This document shows positions 44,557 through 54,135 of a stretch of DNA of 64,000 bases, piece after piece (within the stretch, counting starts at the first letter, position 1; every line of letters begins with the position of its first letter). A model generated the notes under the pieces. That model was not told the DNA's origin and ran no database searches. It saw only the letters and a program-made list of their open reading frames with translations. The DNA is from Enterococcus faecalis_A (GTDB lineage Bacteria; Bacillota; Bacilli; Lactobacillales; Enterococcaceae), in the NCBI GenBank assembly GCA_051295955.1, contig JBPDWA010000005.1, positions 1 to 64,000 of the forward strand, given 5' to 3'. The position numbers and the translations under genes are program-made.

Positions 44557-45559
44557 TTTCTTTCCCTTCTTTACAACCTTTTTGGTGTTCTATTAGAGGA
44601 ACGCTAATTGACAAAGTCGTTCCCTGATTTGGTTTGGAGATAATATAAAACTTGCCAGCAATGGCTGCTGCCCGTTCCTTCATGTTCCTAAGACCAAATC
44701 CTAATTTGTCCGCTGAATCGTCAAAGCCTATTCCTTCATCTTGAACAGTTACTTCCAAACTTTCGCCAAAATCCAACCTTAATTCTACCACGTTAGTACC
44801 TGAATATTTCATGGCATTGATCACAGCTTCTTGAATCATTCGGTAGATTGCTACACGGACGCTTTCTTTTAGCGGCTGCTGATGTCTGGAAACGGTCATG
44901 TCAATTTCGAAACCGGTCATTTGATATGTTCGCTCAATAAATTGTTCCAAGGCCGGTACTAAGCCAAATTCGTCTAAAGTCATTGGGCGTAGTTCACCAG
45001 CTATATTTTTAACATCTCTTAAAATTTCAGCAAAATGTTGATCGATTGTTTTTACTTGAGCTGATTGTTGCTCTTTGGTTAACCACTTTAGCATACGCGT
45101 TTCCAACATTAAGCTATAAATACTTTGTGCCACACCATCATGCAAATCTTGGGCAATTTTCTTTCTTTCAGCCTCTCTGGCATCATTTAAATAACCAAAC
45201 ATCGATTGGGCAGGGGCGAGTACCGGTTGTTGCAAAGTTATTTGCAGCAAAGACTGCGAATCTTTTTGGTACCACTGTCCCCAAAATTCTACTTCAACAC
45301 CATCATGGCGCCGAAGAACAAAAGGAAAACCGGCTGGTGAAACATGTCGATTTAAAGCACAATCCGAACAAATAAAGGCCTCCGGATGCCGAGCACAGCT
45401 TTCTCCTTGGCTGACAGCAATAATTCGATGAATATCCAGCTGATAGCTTTGTTCAATTCTTAAAGCACCTTGACTTTTGCTCTTTATTGATTGTTGTTGA
45501 TCTAACAACCATAAGGGGCTTTCTAAAACAGCAAATAATTCCTCCGGGAATTCAATCAT
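44537..45559 (-). CDS. nreB: NreB oxygen-sensing histidine kinase
   Basis: The cytoplasmic 340-residue kinase has no membrane helix. The N-terminal part (about 1-120) has three cysteines in a CARH..FICSDC arrangement (C-x8-C-x2-C), presumably binding the oxygen-labile Fe-S cluster of NreB; a fourth Cys is absent, so another ligand may serve. The dimerisation box is KIAQDLHDGVAQSIYSL with the phospho-His, and the ATPase end shows VQDEGIGFD and LGFGLRNMKERA. ATG 45559 follows GAGGAG and overlaps nreA by eight bases. Confidence 0.93.
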   Translation of the reverse strand: MIEFPEELFAVLESPLWLLDQQQSIKSKSQGALRIEQSYQLDIHRIIAVSQGESCARHPEAFICSDCALNRHVSPAGFPFVLRRHDGVEVEFWGQWYQKDSQSLLQITLQQPVLAPAQSMFGYLNDAREAERKKIAQDLHDGVAQSIYSLMLETRMLKWLTKEQQSAQVKTIDQHFAEILRDVKNIAGELRPMTLDEFGLVPALEQFIERTYQMTGFEIDMTVSRHQQPLKESVRVAIYRMIQEAVINAMKYSGTNVVELRLDFGESLEVTVQDEGIGFDDSADKLGFGLRNMKERAAAIAGKFYIISKPNQGTTLSISVPLIEHQKGCKEGKENEYLSR

Positions 45560-45992
45560 TTTGATACTCCTCAATTTTTGGGGCTAATTGTGCAGCTGCT
45601 ATCAAAAGACGTCGCAGTTCTTTTTCCGTAAACTTATACGGCGTTCGCATACCTAACAGTAAGACTGCGCTGACTTGTTTCTGAGAGATGACAGGCGCTG
45701 CTGCTACAGACATTAATTTTTCAAGCCGAGCAATCGGATAGTCGATCATTTTTTGTGGATAGCCGTCAATTCTTTCGTCGATTTGCAAACGAGCCGTTTT
45801 CCAGACAATCCCTGCTACTCCATGATTCACCTGCAATCGAATCGTTTGGTAGCTCTCACTTAAGTTGCCAATGGCATACAGCCATCTGATTTCTTTAGGT
45901 TGATTAGCCGACGCCACGTTCATGGCAATTCCGATAAAGTCACCAGTTAAAAAATGTTGCATCGTCAGTAACCAGCGTTGGATTTCATTCAT
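45552..45992 (-). CDS. nreA: NreA nitrate-sensing GAF protein
   Basis: The 146-residue protein is a GAF domain with WLYAIGNLSESYQTIRL, then NHGVAGIVWKTA and AAPVISQKQVSAVLLLG. In staphylococci NreA binds nitrate and relieves inhibition of NreB. It is the first gene of the nreABC unit and overlaps nreB by eight bases. GGAG precedes the ATG. It is divergent from the permease gene with an 80-base shared control region. Confidence 0.9.
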   Translation of the reverse strand: MNEIQRWLLTMQHFLTGDFIGIAMNVASANQPKEIRWLYAIGNLSESYQTIRLQVNHGVAGIVWKTARLQIDERIDGYPQKMIDYPIARLEKLMSVAAAPVISQKQVSAVLLLGMRTPYKFTEKELRRLLIAAAQLAPKIEEYQND

Positions 45993-46090
45993 TGAAACTA
46001 CTCCAATTCCCTATATTTTTCTACGGCACTTGTACTTTGTTACATTTATCACTAATATAATAGCAGAGATTCTTGGAGGTGCATAGAAGC

Positions 46091-47560
46091 TTGAAAAAAA
46101 ATCTCTCATTAAATTCTTTGATTTTGATTATTACAACAACTGTTTTTTCTTTCTCTAGTTTGACGTCAGCCTTTTATATGATGGGTAGTAAATCCTTGCC
46201 TTGGTTATTGATCAGCGCCTTCGGTTATTTTATTCCTTATGCCTTAATTGTGGCACAATACACACGTCAGTATGGGCATAAATCCGGCACAATATACGAT
46301 TGGCTGAAAGATTCATTATCGCCTCAAGCTGCATTTGTGACTGTCTTTTTGTGGTACTGTAGTTATTTCACTTGGATGGTTAGTCTTTTTATGAAGTTAT
46401 TGATTCCCATATCCATTTTATTCTGTGGTCAAGACGTATCCAGTCAGCTCCGTTGGTTGCAGTTACCGACTCAGTTCTGGCTGTCTATTTTTGCTATAGC
46501 CGCGGTTTTATTAATGACGTTTCTAATTAGTCGGGGGTTTCAAACGATTGTATCGTTTTTAAAAATCAGCAGCTGGGCAATGGCTGGGTTGTTTTTTCTT
46601 TCACTAGTTAATAACTTACTGGTGATTCATTTACAGCCGGATCAATTTTGGGCCAACCTTAAAAATAGTTTTGCAGCTCCGACATTTTTTGCCGGAAGCG
46701 GAGAACACTTTTTCACTCAGCTGCCTTTTTTTATCTTTTCCATCACGGCGTTCGGCGGTTTGGATACAGTTGCGAGTTTAGCTGATAGAACGAAGGACAG
46801 CAGGCAGCGATTTCCTAAAGCAGTTATTTATAGTACAGGAATGATTGCTTTGCTTTATTTTAGTGGCATCCTCTTATGGAGTGGTGCGATGAATCTTGAT
46901 AGTTTACGCCAGTTAAAAGACACACATCTAGGTAATTTAATGTATCATCTGATGGGCAGCTCTGCCCGTCAACTTAGCAGTTTGTTGGATTTATCACCTA
47001 AAACAACTGGCTTTATTGAGCAAATTTACATTCGTTATACTGCGTTTACGATGTTGGCAGCTTACCTTAGTTTATTATCTTCCATCTTATACGGTCCTTT
47101 AAAAAGTCTACTTAAGGGAACACCGACTGCTATTTGGCCAACTCGCTGGCTACAATTGAACCGCCAACAGATGCCAGTCAGAGCACTTTGGCTTCAAGCT
47201 AGTTTAGTTACCTTGACTATTCTTTTCTTAGCGTGGAATCAGCCTTTTTTAGCAAATTTATACAATCAATTAACTTATATGACAAATGTTGCTCGAGCCA
47301 TTCCTTATTTAATTGTCGCAAGCAGCTTTCCTTTCTTTTTAAAAAAGAAAGTTGTTCCGCCAGAGCAATTATTAATTGAGCCATATAGTATCAATGTAGG
47401 TTTTAGTCTAAGTGTTTGTTGTTGTATCTTTTTCGCAATTGGCTTTCAAATTTATGAGCCTTTAAGAGTGGGTGATTATCTAAATGCTTCAACGCTATTA
47501 CTAGGTCCGGCTACCTTCAGTTTATTTGCTTTTTGGCTTTTTAAAAGAGCTGAATTATAG
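46091..47560 (+). CDS. APC-superfamily amino acid permease
   Basis: The 489-residue product has about 12 membrane helices and resembles the glutamate:GABA-antiporter branch of the APC superfamily (STTVFSFSSLTSAFYMMGSK-like opening, FFIFSITAFGGLDTVASLAD with the typical GG-x-D segment). The substrate is not determined. GGAGGTG lies nine bases before TTG 46091; an alternative start is TTG 46073 or GTG 46079. It is divergent from the nre genes. The usual nitrate/nitrite transporters are not of this family. Confidence 0.85.
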   Translation: MKKNLSLNSLILIITTTVFSFSSLTSAFYMMGSKSLPWLLISAFGYFIPYALIVAQYTRQYGHKSGTIYDWLKDSLSPQAAFVTVFLWYCSYFTWMVSLFMKLLIPISILFCGQDVSSQLRWLQLPTQFWLSIFAIAAVLLMTFLISRGFQTIVSFLKISSWAMAGLFFLSLVNNLLVIHLQPDQFWANLKNSFAAPTFFAGSGEHFFTQLPFFIFSITAFGGLDTVASLADRTKDSRQRFPKAVIYSTGMIALLYFSGILLWSGAMNLDSLRQLKDTHLGNLMYHLMGSSARQLSSLLDLSPKTTGFIEQIYIRYTAFTMLAAYLSLLSSILYGPLKSLLKGTPTAIWPTRWLQLNRQQMPVRALWLQASLVTLTILFLAWNQPFLANLYNQLTYMTNVARAIPYLIVASSFPFFLKKKVVPPEQLLIEPYSINVGFSLSVCCCIFFAIGFQIYEPLRVGDYLNASTLLLGPATFSLFAFWLFKRAEL

Positions 47561-47663
47561 GCACAATACTTAAGTCAAGTTTGACAGTCGTAAACAGCCT
47601 GGCTGACGTGCGTCCCACAGCCACATCTAACATAGTGTTAAAAATCAGGAAAGACACCAAGAG

Positions 47664-47771
47664 GTTGGGCCAAAAGTCGTTAAGGTACGAGCAATTGAAA
47701 GAAAAGACTGGCACTTTACTTTATAACTTGAGCAGATTTTGTGAAATGACCGCAGCGCCTGATGTTTAGCC
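47664..47771. repeat. Dispersed intergenic repeat, copy 3
   Basis: It begins GTTGGGCCAAAAGTCGTTAAG and ends GATGTTTAGCC. Inner parts TTGAGCAGATTTTGTGAAAT match copy 2. It lies between the convergent permease and MgtC genes. Confidence 0.6.
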
Positions 47772-47790
47772 ACCGTTTTTCCTAAGTAGT

Positions 47791-47825
47791 AGCTGGAGCA
47801 AAACGAATATTGTTTTGCTCCAGCT
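47791..47825. terminator. Strong terminator between permease and mgtC
   Basis: AGCTGGAGCAAAAC and GTTTTGCTCCAGCT form a 14-bp stem with a 7-base loop and ATTTTT after it. It can serve both convergent genes. Confidence 0.75.
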
Positions 47826-47850
47826 ATTTTTGCATTGCTTTCTAATTCAT

Positions 47851-48564
47851 TTATGAGGCAAGATTGACTAAATGGATATTGGTCACATTTTTATGAGCAG
47901 AAAGTTCTTCGATCACTTCCGCATAGGTTAACTTAGGCGGCAAATCAATTGTGTAGACATTTTTGTAAATTCGTATGTCTTCATTTAACGTAACATCGAA
48001 GTTTACGTCATAAATTTCAATATTCCGTTTTTCAAAGTAGTCATTGATAAATTCTTTCGTTTCTTTTTTATGGATGTAGCGAATTTCTAATTTCTTTGTT
48101 GATGGGACACGGATAATCTTTTTCACCAAAGTTAATGCAAAGAATACACCGACGAAACTAGTTATAGCAATGGCATAATAGCCCATCCCAGTTGCAATAC
48201 CTAAGCCGGCTACTGCCCATAAAGACGCCGCCGTTGTTAGCCCAGTCACCGATTGTTTCGTCACGATAATCGTACCTGCACCTAAAAAGCCGATACCGCT
48301 GACCACTTGGGCAATCAAACGAGCTTGATCGGAACGAACTACCCCCGTTAAGTCTGGGTTATTAATAGCATCCCGCAACGCTTCAAAGGCGATTTGGTCT
48401 TGGATCAGCGCAATAATGGTAGCGCCCATGCAAACTAAAATATGAGTGCGCAAGCCAGCTGGTCGATTTTTATATTGTCGCTCGTAGCCAATCACCCCAC
48501 CGATAACCATGGCTAAAGATAGTCGGACGATGATTTCTACGATAGTTAAGCGTACATGTTCCAT
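47851..48564 (-). CDS. MgtC/SapB-family membrane protein
   Basis: The 237-residue product has four to five membrane helices in the first 140 residues with the family block RLSLAMVIGGVIGYERQYKNRPAGLRTHILVCMGA, of which GYERQYKNRPAGLRTH is most typical, and later GIGFLGAGTI. A cytoplasmic ACT-like domain (about 155-235) follows. MgtC relatives affect magnesium limitation growth and ATP synthase control in other bacteria. Its job here is unknown. The gene is single. Confidence 0.9.
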   Translation of the reverse strand: MEHVRLTIVEIIVRLSLAMVIGGVIGYERQYKNRPAGLRTHILVCMGATIIALIQDQIAFEALRDAINNPDLTGVVRSDQARLIAQVVSGIGFLGAGTIIVTKQSVTGLTTAASLWAVAGLGIATGMGYYAIAITSFVGVFFALTLVKKIIRVPSTKKLEIRYIHKKETKEFINDYFEKRNIEIYDVNFDVTLNEDIRIYKNVYTIDLPPKLTYAEVIEELSAHKNVTNIHLVNLAS

Positions 48565-48768
48565 CTATTTCCCTCCTTCAGTTACGATTTGCTCGTTGTT
48601 CGTACTAAATAACAGCAAATTTCACGATTACAATTCCATTTTAACTCATTTTAAATAAAATTGGTTCCCAAACAAAAAAACAACATTCAGCTAGGGTTGC
48701 AAAATACTACTAATGGAGCAGCAATCACTCTACATACTAATAAATTCTCTAATTTATAACAAAAAAAG

Positions 48769-48836
48769 CGTGAAATGAAAGTCAGATTACACCTCAAAAA
48801 GTTAGCCTTTTGGAGTTCCTTGACTTTCATCCACGT
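48769..48836 (-). terminator. Long terminator hairpin of nagB
   Basis: GTGAAATGAAAGTCA and TGACTTTCATCCACG form the outer stem, with an inner hairpin CTCAAAAAG with CTTTTGGAG. A T run follows on the minus strand. Confidence 0.65.
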
Positions 48837-48850
48837 TCACATCTTTGTTA

Positions 48851-49552
48851 TTATAATTTGCTGGCAGCTGCGTCATCAACGATGACTACTACGTCAGAAT
48901 GATTTTGTAAAGCACTAGCTGGTAAATCCACAGAAACTGGTCCGTTAATCATACCATAGATAGCGTCTGCTTTTGCTTCGCCATAAGCCATTAAAATCAT
49001 TTTTTTTCCTTTCATGATTGAACCGATTCCCATAGAAACTGCTTCTGTTGGGACATCTTCTATCTTATTAAAGTAACGTTTGTTCGCATTGATTGTAGAT
49101 TCAGTTAACTGTACAACATGTGTCATGCTATCCAAAGGTGTACCTGGCTCGTTAAAACCAATATGGCCGTTTTGCCCAATTCCCAAAATTTGAATATCGA
49201 TTGGATGACTGTTAACAATGTCTTCATATCGTTGGCATTCAGCAGCTAAATCATCTGCTTTACCATTCGGCACAAACGTTTCTTTAAACGGTTTTTTGTC
49301 GAAGAGTTGGTGGTTCATAAAATAGCGATAACTTTGAGCATCGTTGTCGCCTAATCCTACATATTCATCAAGGTTGATGGAAACTAATTCTGAAAAATCC
49401 AAATTGCTAGTGGTCATTTCTTTATATAAAGTTTCTGGGGTGCTGCCAGTTGCTAATCCCAAAACTTTGGCACCATTATTCATTCCTTCTTTGATTAATT
49501 CAAAGGCTTTTTTGCCGCCTTCTTCTGCATTGGCTACTCGAATAACTTTCAT
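48851..49552 (-). CDS. nagB: Glucosamine-6-phosphate deaminase
   Basis: The 233-residue enzyme converts glucosamine-6-phosphate to fructose-6-phosphate and ammonia. Motifs are LGLATGSTPETLYKEM, LDEYVGLGDND with the catalytic Asp, GIGQNGHIGFNEPG with the His-Glu pair and ADAIYGMINGP near the end. The ATG at 49552 follows AAGGAGC. A longer frame from 49591 has no ribosome site. An extended -10 (TGCTATAAT, ATTATA at 49591-49596 on the plus strand) lies just upstream. Confidence 0.95.
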   Translation of the reverse strand: MKVIRVANAEEGGKKAFELIKEGMNNGAKVLGLATGSTPETLYKEMTTSNLDFSELVSINLDEYVGLGDNDAQSYRYFMNHQLFDKKPFKETFVPNGKADDLAAECQRYEDIVNSHPIDIQILGIGQNGHIGFNEPGTPLDSMTHVVQLTESTINANKRYFNKIEDVPTEAVSMGIGSIMKGKKMILMAYGEAKADAIYGMINGPVSVDLPASALQNHSDVVVIVDDAAASKL

Positions 49553-49633
49553 TTCTCTTAGCTCCTTTGACTTCTTTTTGGTATAGTCCAATTATAGCAT
49601 ATTCTTTAATAGAAAGCTACAGAAAAACAAAAA

Positions 49634-49659
49634 AAGCTGAGCAACACTTGCTCAGCTTT
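49634..49659. terminator. Terminator after the LCP gene
   Basis: AAGCTGAGCAA and TTGCTCAGCTT form an 11-bp stem with runs of A before and T after on the minus strand. It lies about 210 bases after the LCP stop and just upstream of nagB. Confidence 0.6.
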
Positions 49660-49867
49660 AAAAAAACATAATGAACATATTACTTTAAATGCTACTACGA
49701 GAGTCGAGAACAAGAAGGTGCCTTGCTTATCCTTATCCATTTAGCTGTTCACGACTAGAGCAGAAACAAATTGGGCTTTAGCTCTCTTTGTGATCGTTCA
49801 GTGTTTAGCAAAACAGTAACGAACCAAGATTATTTGTAAGCTATTCACGTTCTTTTGGCAATATTCA

Positions 49868-50989
49868 CTAATAAGCGCCGGCTTGTTCCGTATATTGTCC
49901 TTCTCCGGTTCCATTAGGATCAGTATAAGCAGCATTTGGATCTGTGTAGCTATTAGCAGCTGCGTCACTATAATTAGAAGTACCGTACTGTTTTGCCGTA
50001 CCATCGGTAATAGAATAGCTATACTTGTTATAAAACGCAAGATCTTTATCTCGCTCAGAAGAATTTTCTGTCAATCCTAATTGTTTGCGTAATTTAGTTT
50101 GAACCTTAAACAGGCTTTCCGGATCAAGTATTTGGTAGTAAATCTCAGCGATACTTGCATTAGAGCCTTGTAATTGTTCTGACTCAATCTTTTGGAATGA
50201 AGAGAGATATTTCGATTGAATGTCAATCATATCGTCCCAAGTTAAGTCCGTTTTGACATTTTCTTTGACGGCGTCTAGAATTTTGCGATACTTGGTTATT
50301 CCGTCTAAACTAACTACTTTTTTCACAATTTTTTCGACAACTTCTCGTTGACGACGCTGGCGGCCAACGTCACCTTCTGGATCTTCCTTACGCATTCTGG
50401 CATAAGCTAATCCGGTATTCCCATCCAGCTTAATTTTACCGGCTGGCACGGTTATTCCATCTAAGGTAAATTCTCCAAGCTGATTGTCGACTTCGATTCC
50501 ACCGACAGCATCTATTAAATCTTTTAGACCTTTCATATTGATGGAAACATAATGATCAATTGGTATATCTAAAAGATTCTCAACTGTATCAATGGCCATC
50601 TTAGCCCCACCAAAGGCATATGCATGATTTAGTTTATCATCAGTGTCATTGCCTACGATAGAAGTTAAAATATCTCGATCTAAACTTATCATAGTCGATT
50701 TCTTTTCTTTAGGGTTGATTGTAACAACCATCGTTGTATCAGAACGACCTTGTTCGGTACGTCCTAAATCACCGGTATCTATCCCCATCAACAGCACAGA
50801 AAACGGTTCTTGTGCATCAATGTTAACGGCTGACTTTCTTTTTGTCAAGGTTCTATTGACTGATTCAAAGACACCATCCACAGTAGCATTTGCGTCTGAA
50901 TAAATTTTAATGCCATAAGCACATACTCCTGCTACGACAAATAAAATAATTCCCAAAACGCCTAATACTACTTTTTTCCATCGGTTCAT
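49868..50989 (-). CDS. LytR-CpsA-Psr (LCP) family protein
   Basis: The 373-residue product has an N-terminal membrane helix (about 7-28) and an outside LCP domain (about 60-215). Motifs include SVLLMGIDTGD, the Arg-rich RSDTTMVVTINPK with the phosphate-binding Arg, MISLDRDI, and LAYARMRKEDPEGDVGRQRRQ. LCP enzymes attach teichoic acids or polysaccharides to peptidoglycan. The Asn/Thr/Tyr-rich C-terminal tail (about 335-373) is low complexity. GAGGAAG precedes the ATG. Confidence 0.93.
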   Translation of the reverse strand: MNRWKKVVLGVLGIILFVVAGVCAYGIKIYSDANATVDGVFESVNRTLTKRKSAVNIDAQEPFSVLLMGIDTGDLGRTEQGRSDTTMVVTINPKEKKSTMISLDRDILTSIVGNDTDDKLNHAYAFGGAKMAIDTVENLLDIPIDHYVSINMKGLKDLIDAVGGIEVDNQLGEFTLDGITVPAGKIKLDGNTGLAYARMRKEDPEGDVGRQRRQREVVEKIVKKVVSLDGITKYRKILDAVKENVKTDLTWDDMIDIQSKYLSSFQKIESEQLQGSNASIAEIYYQILDPESLFKVQTKLRKQLGLTENSSERDKDLAFYNKYSYSITDGTAKQYGTSNYSDAAANSYTDPNAAYTDPNGTGEGQYTEQAGAY

Positions 50990-51261
50990 AAGACACTTCC
51001 TCTATTTTATCCAAGAATATTCACGTGTTTTATTTTCGCACAATTCACTTTTTGTAGCAATAAATTTTATAATTTGGAACAAGAACTTAACACAACTGTA
51101 AAATAGTAACCGTTTCATGTAAATATTTCTTACTTTTTTATTAAAAAAAGTATAAACTTATGTTATCAAGAAAAGATAGAAAAAAATTTTTTAGTATGTT
51201 ACAAATGAATAACAAGCAGTTGATCTTTGTTAAAAATAACAAATTCGGCTGATTTTTTTCG

Positions 51262-52239
51262 TTATACATGAATAGCTGCGACAAATTGACGATAGTCAGC
51301 TGCTTCACCGGTAGTTTCAACGGTCACTGCTTCAAAGGCACCTTCTAGAAAGGAAGATAAGGAGCCTTGTATTTTATGAGTAACAGTGGCATTGCCAATC
51401 AGTTCCATCCAGTAGCTGACTTCGTTATCTTCATGAACGACCGTTTTTACCATTCCACCGGTATTTTTCACCGTAATACTTTCATAAAAGTTCCCGTCTT
51501 TTAATAAAGTATACATCAAGCTGCTGGCACACATTGCCGTCCCACAAGCGCTAGTAAAGCCAACACCTCGTTCAAACGTCCGCACAAATAGTTCATTAGT
51601 TCCCAAAACTTCGACGAAGCTCACATTTATCCCATCAGGAAACAACGAGTTCTTCCTATTAACATAGGTTGCAATCCGTTCAAATTCCTGGCTGTTTAAC
51701 GTTTCATGATTAACAAAAGCAATTAGATGCGGATTAGGCACGGCCACAATTGTAAAATGAATGGTGGCAGACAATTCGGGAATGATTTCATCAATAATGG
51801 TTTCACGTTCAGTAGTCATAGGAATTGAAGCTGCATCGAAACTTACCGGTGAAATTTCAACTTGATAAGTGGCAATTTTAGGCGCTAAATCAGCGGCCTT
51901 GCGCACTTTTAAATCAGCGAACATCGTTTCCACGGTAAAGTAAGGTTCATGATCCCGCTCAGACAAATAACGAGCAACTGTTCTTAAGCCGTTGCCACAC
52001 ATACTGGCTTCACTGCCGTCACTGTTAATGACTCGCATCTTCGCTTTTGATGTACCTTTGTTTACTGGTTCAACCAACAATAAGCCATCTGCACCAGTTA
52101 AAAGCCCCCTTTCCCGATCGCACAAGCGGCTACGTAATTGATCAATTTCATTCTTAGTCAGCAATCTTGGCAGCTGTGTTTCATCAATTAAGAAAAAATT
52201 ATTTTCCGAACCATGTACTTTTTGCATCTGTATTTCCAT
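51262..52239 (-). CDS. dapF: Diaminopimelate epimerase
   Basis: The 325-residue enzyme converts LL- to meso-diaminopimelate for lysine synthesis. Both catalytic cysteines are present: SMCGNGLRTVARY (about residue 81) and TSACGTAMCAS (about residue 230). The start MQKVHGSENNFFLID has the family pattern. It is longer than the usual 270-290 residues. Other dap genes are not adjacent, which is unusual. GAGGGGCG precedes the ATG. The gene is single and lies between LCP and sodA. Confidence 0.93.
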   Translation of the reverse strand: MEIQMQKVHGSENNFFLIDETQLPRLLTKNEIDQLRSRLCDRERGLLTGADGLLLVEPVNKGTSKAKMRVINSDGSEASMCGNGLRTVARYLSERDHEPYFTVETMFADLKVRKAADLAPKIATYQVEISPVSFDAASIPMTTERETIIDEIIPELSATIHFTIVAVPNPHLIAFVNHETLNSQEFERIATYVNRKNSLFPDGINVSFVEVLGTNELFVRTFERGVGFTSACGTAMCASSLMYTLLKDGNFYESITVKNTGGMVKTVVHEDNEVSYWMELIGNATVTHKIQGSLSSFLEGAFEAVTVETTGEAADYRQFVAAIHV

Positions 52240-52430
52240 AATTAAGCGCCCCTCATTTTTTGGTCTGATTCAATGTTTACATAAATAAGTATGCCATAAA
52301 CTAAAAAAGGAAAACAGTTTTTTTACTGTTTTCCACTAAATTTTGCTTAAATAAAAACCTCTAAATCCATCATGTTTTCACTTAGTCTCTAGACCCGTTT
52401 TTACTTAGCTGTTTAATTGTTGATGATTGA

Positions 52431-53039
52431 TTATTTTGCTGCTGCAAAGTATTCATTCACTTTGTCCCAGTTTACAACATTCCAAAATGCTTCAATGTAG
52501 TCAGGACGAACGTTTTTGTATTTCAAATAGTAAGCATGTTCCCACACATCCAGACCTAAAACTGGTGTTTTTCCTTCCATCAAAGGAGAGTCTTGATTAG
52601 CCGTTGAAGTAATTTCAAGTTTGCCGTTGTTAATTACTAACCAAGCCCAGCCTGAGCCGAAGCGACCAGTGGCAGCTGTTTTAAAGGCTGCTTTCATATC
52701 GTCAAAGCTACCGAATGCTTCGTCAATAGCTACTTTGATGTCCCCGATCGGTTGTCCGCCAGCGTTTGGCGCCATAATTTCCCAGAAAAATGTATGGTTG
52801 GCATGGCCGCCGCCATTGTTGCGCACTGCTGTGCGAATATCTTCAGGAATGGCATCCAGGTCAGAGATTAAAGCTTCAACTGTTTTTTCGCCGAATTCCG
52901 GATGTTTTTCAATTGCAGCATTTAAATTCGTCACGTATGTGTTGTGGTGTTTGTCATGGTGTAAGTGCATGGTTTCTACGTCAATATAAGGTTCCAGTGC
53001 ATCATAAGCATAAGGTAATTCAGGTAAAGTGTACGTCAT
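52431..53039 (-). CDS. sodA: Superoxide dismutase (Mn/Fe family)
   Basis: The 202-residue enzyme removes superoxide. Metal ligands are His in HLHHDKHHNTYV (about 27), His in NHTFFWEIM (about 81), and Asp and His in DVWEHAYYLKY (about 164 and 168). Gly-Gly-Gly-His-Ala-Asn is the usual second-helix pattern. Manganese is more likely than iron from the family context. A promoter TTGAAG (53113-53118), 17-base spacer and TATAAT (53090-53095) is seen upstream on the minus strand. Confidence 0.97.
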   Translation of the reverse strand: MTYTLPELPYAYDALEPYIDVETMHLHHDKHHNTYVTNLNAAIEKHPEFGEKTVEALISDLDAIPEDIRTAVRNNGGGHANHTFFWEIMAPNAGGQPIGDIKVAIDEAFGSFDDMKAAFKTAATGRFGSGWAWLVINNGKLEITSTANQDSPLMEGKTPVLGLDVWEHAYYLKYKNVRPDYIEAFWNVVNWDKVNEYFAAAK

Positions 53040-53089
53040 AGTAAAAATAACCTCCTAGTTTTGAATGATACTTATTTCATACAAATTCT

Positions 53090-53118
53090 ATTATACTAGA
53101 GTTGAGCCATTACTTCAA
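53090..53118 (-). promoter_or_regulatory. sodA promoter
   Basis: On the minus strand TTGAAG (53113-53118), a 17-base spacer and a perfect TATAAT (53090-53095) lie about 50 bases before the sodA ATG. Confidence 0.65.
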
Positions 53119-53221
53119 AGTAGTTGCCTGCAAAAAATTAATTGAAATGACAACGAAGCTTGTGTTTAGACACCAACTCCGCTAGAATTATTACGTACAA
53201 CGATTTAGTTAGGAGAAAACA

Positions 53222-54031
53222 ATGACTACTTTTCAATTATTTAAAAAAGCTTTTCTTTCAGTTTCTGATTTACATCAAGCCAAAAAAATGCCTCTTTGGA
53301 AGGTTATTTTTTACACTATATTTTTAAGTGCTATTCTAGCCTTACCTATTGCCAGACAAGTTTTTGCTGTCTTACATGACATTAAAATGGATGGACAAAA
53401 AATTGCACAAAAGCTGCCGGATTTCTCCATCGAAAAAGGCAAACTAACAACGACTGCTAAAAATGCTGGTTTCATTTATCAGACGAATTCGATTATCTTT
53501 ACTTTTGATCCGGATGGAAAGCGTGATGTGAGAGATATTCACAACGATCTGATCGGAGATATGCTGGGAGTCGCCTTTTTACAAAATGAGTTGGTTGTTG
53601 CTCTACCTAATTCTGGTGTGACCGAATCAACATTAGGTACAAATCAGCTACTGCTCCCTTATAAGAACGGTACGCTAGACGGCATAAACGCAAAAACAAT
53701 CAAGCAAGCCTTAAATAAGGCTGCGATCCCTTGGTGGACGAAAGGACTGATTTTTTTAGTTTCTTTGTATCCTGTATTTATCAATTTAATTGTTGATTTA
53801 TTAATTGCAACCCTGGGAGCATCTTTATACGCCAGAACACGCTTTTATCGCTTGCGCTTCCTCGATTGTTTAAAAATTATTACCTATTGCGGGACGGTTC
53901 CGGCGATTATCAGCAGTCTTCTCCATTTCTTCACTCCTGCGCTAGACACTGGCTATCTAATGATCCTATTAAGCTTGTTCTTTTTCTTTATCGCCATAAA
54001 AAAAGAAGAACGCTATCCACCAACGGCTTAA
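53222..54031 (+). CDS. DUF1189 membrane protein
   Basis: The 269-residue product has one membrane helix near 28-50, an outside domain (about 55-175) and three more helices at the end (about 180-255). The opening FQLFKKAFLSVSDL and the ILSxPxA-like ILALPIARQVF suit DUF1189, a family of unknown function in Firmicutes. AGGAG precedes the ATG. It is followed by a terminator at 54054-54088. Confidence 0.85.
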   Translation: MTTFQLFKKAFLSVSDLHQAKKMPLWKVIFYTIFLSAILALPIARQVFAVLHDIKMDGQKIAQKLPDFSIEKGKLTTTAKNAGFIYQTNSIIFTFDPDGKRDVRDIHNDLIGDMLGVAFLQNELVVALPNSGVTESTLGTNQLLLPYKNGTLDGINAKTIKQALNKAAIPWWTKGLIFLVSLYPVFINLIVDLLIATLGASLYARTRFYRLRFLDCLKIITYCGTVPAIISSLLHFFTPALDTGYLMILLSLFFFFIAIKKEERYPPTA

Positions 54032-54053
54032 AGAAAAGCTGTAGTTAACAGAA

Positions 54054-54088
54054 AGATTGGACGTTATGTTGCGTTCAATCTTTTTTTG
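54054..54088 (+). terminator. Terminator of the DUF1189 gene
   Basis: AGATTG-ACG and GCGT-CAATCT form the stem, followed by seven T. It separates the gene from the next unit. Confidence 0.8.
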
Positions 54089-54135
54089 TTTTTCAATGTT
54101 TTTTGTTACAATAAACAAGATTAGGAGGGATTTTG

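Noticed and set aside
47581..47769. 62-codon frame between permease and mgtC
   Set aside because: It lies over the dispersed repeat copy 3 and has no ribosome site.
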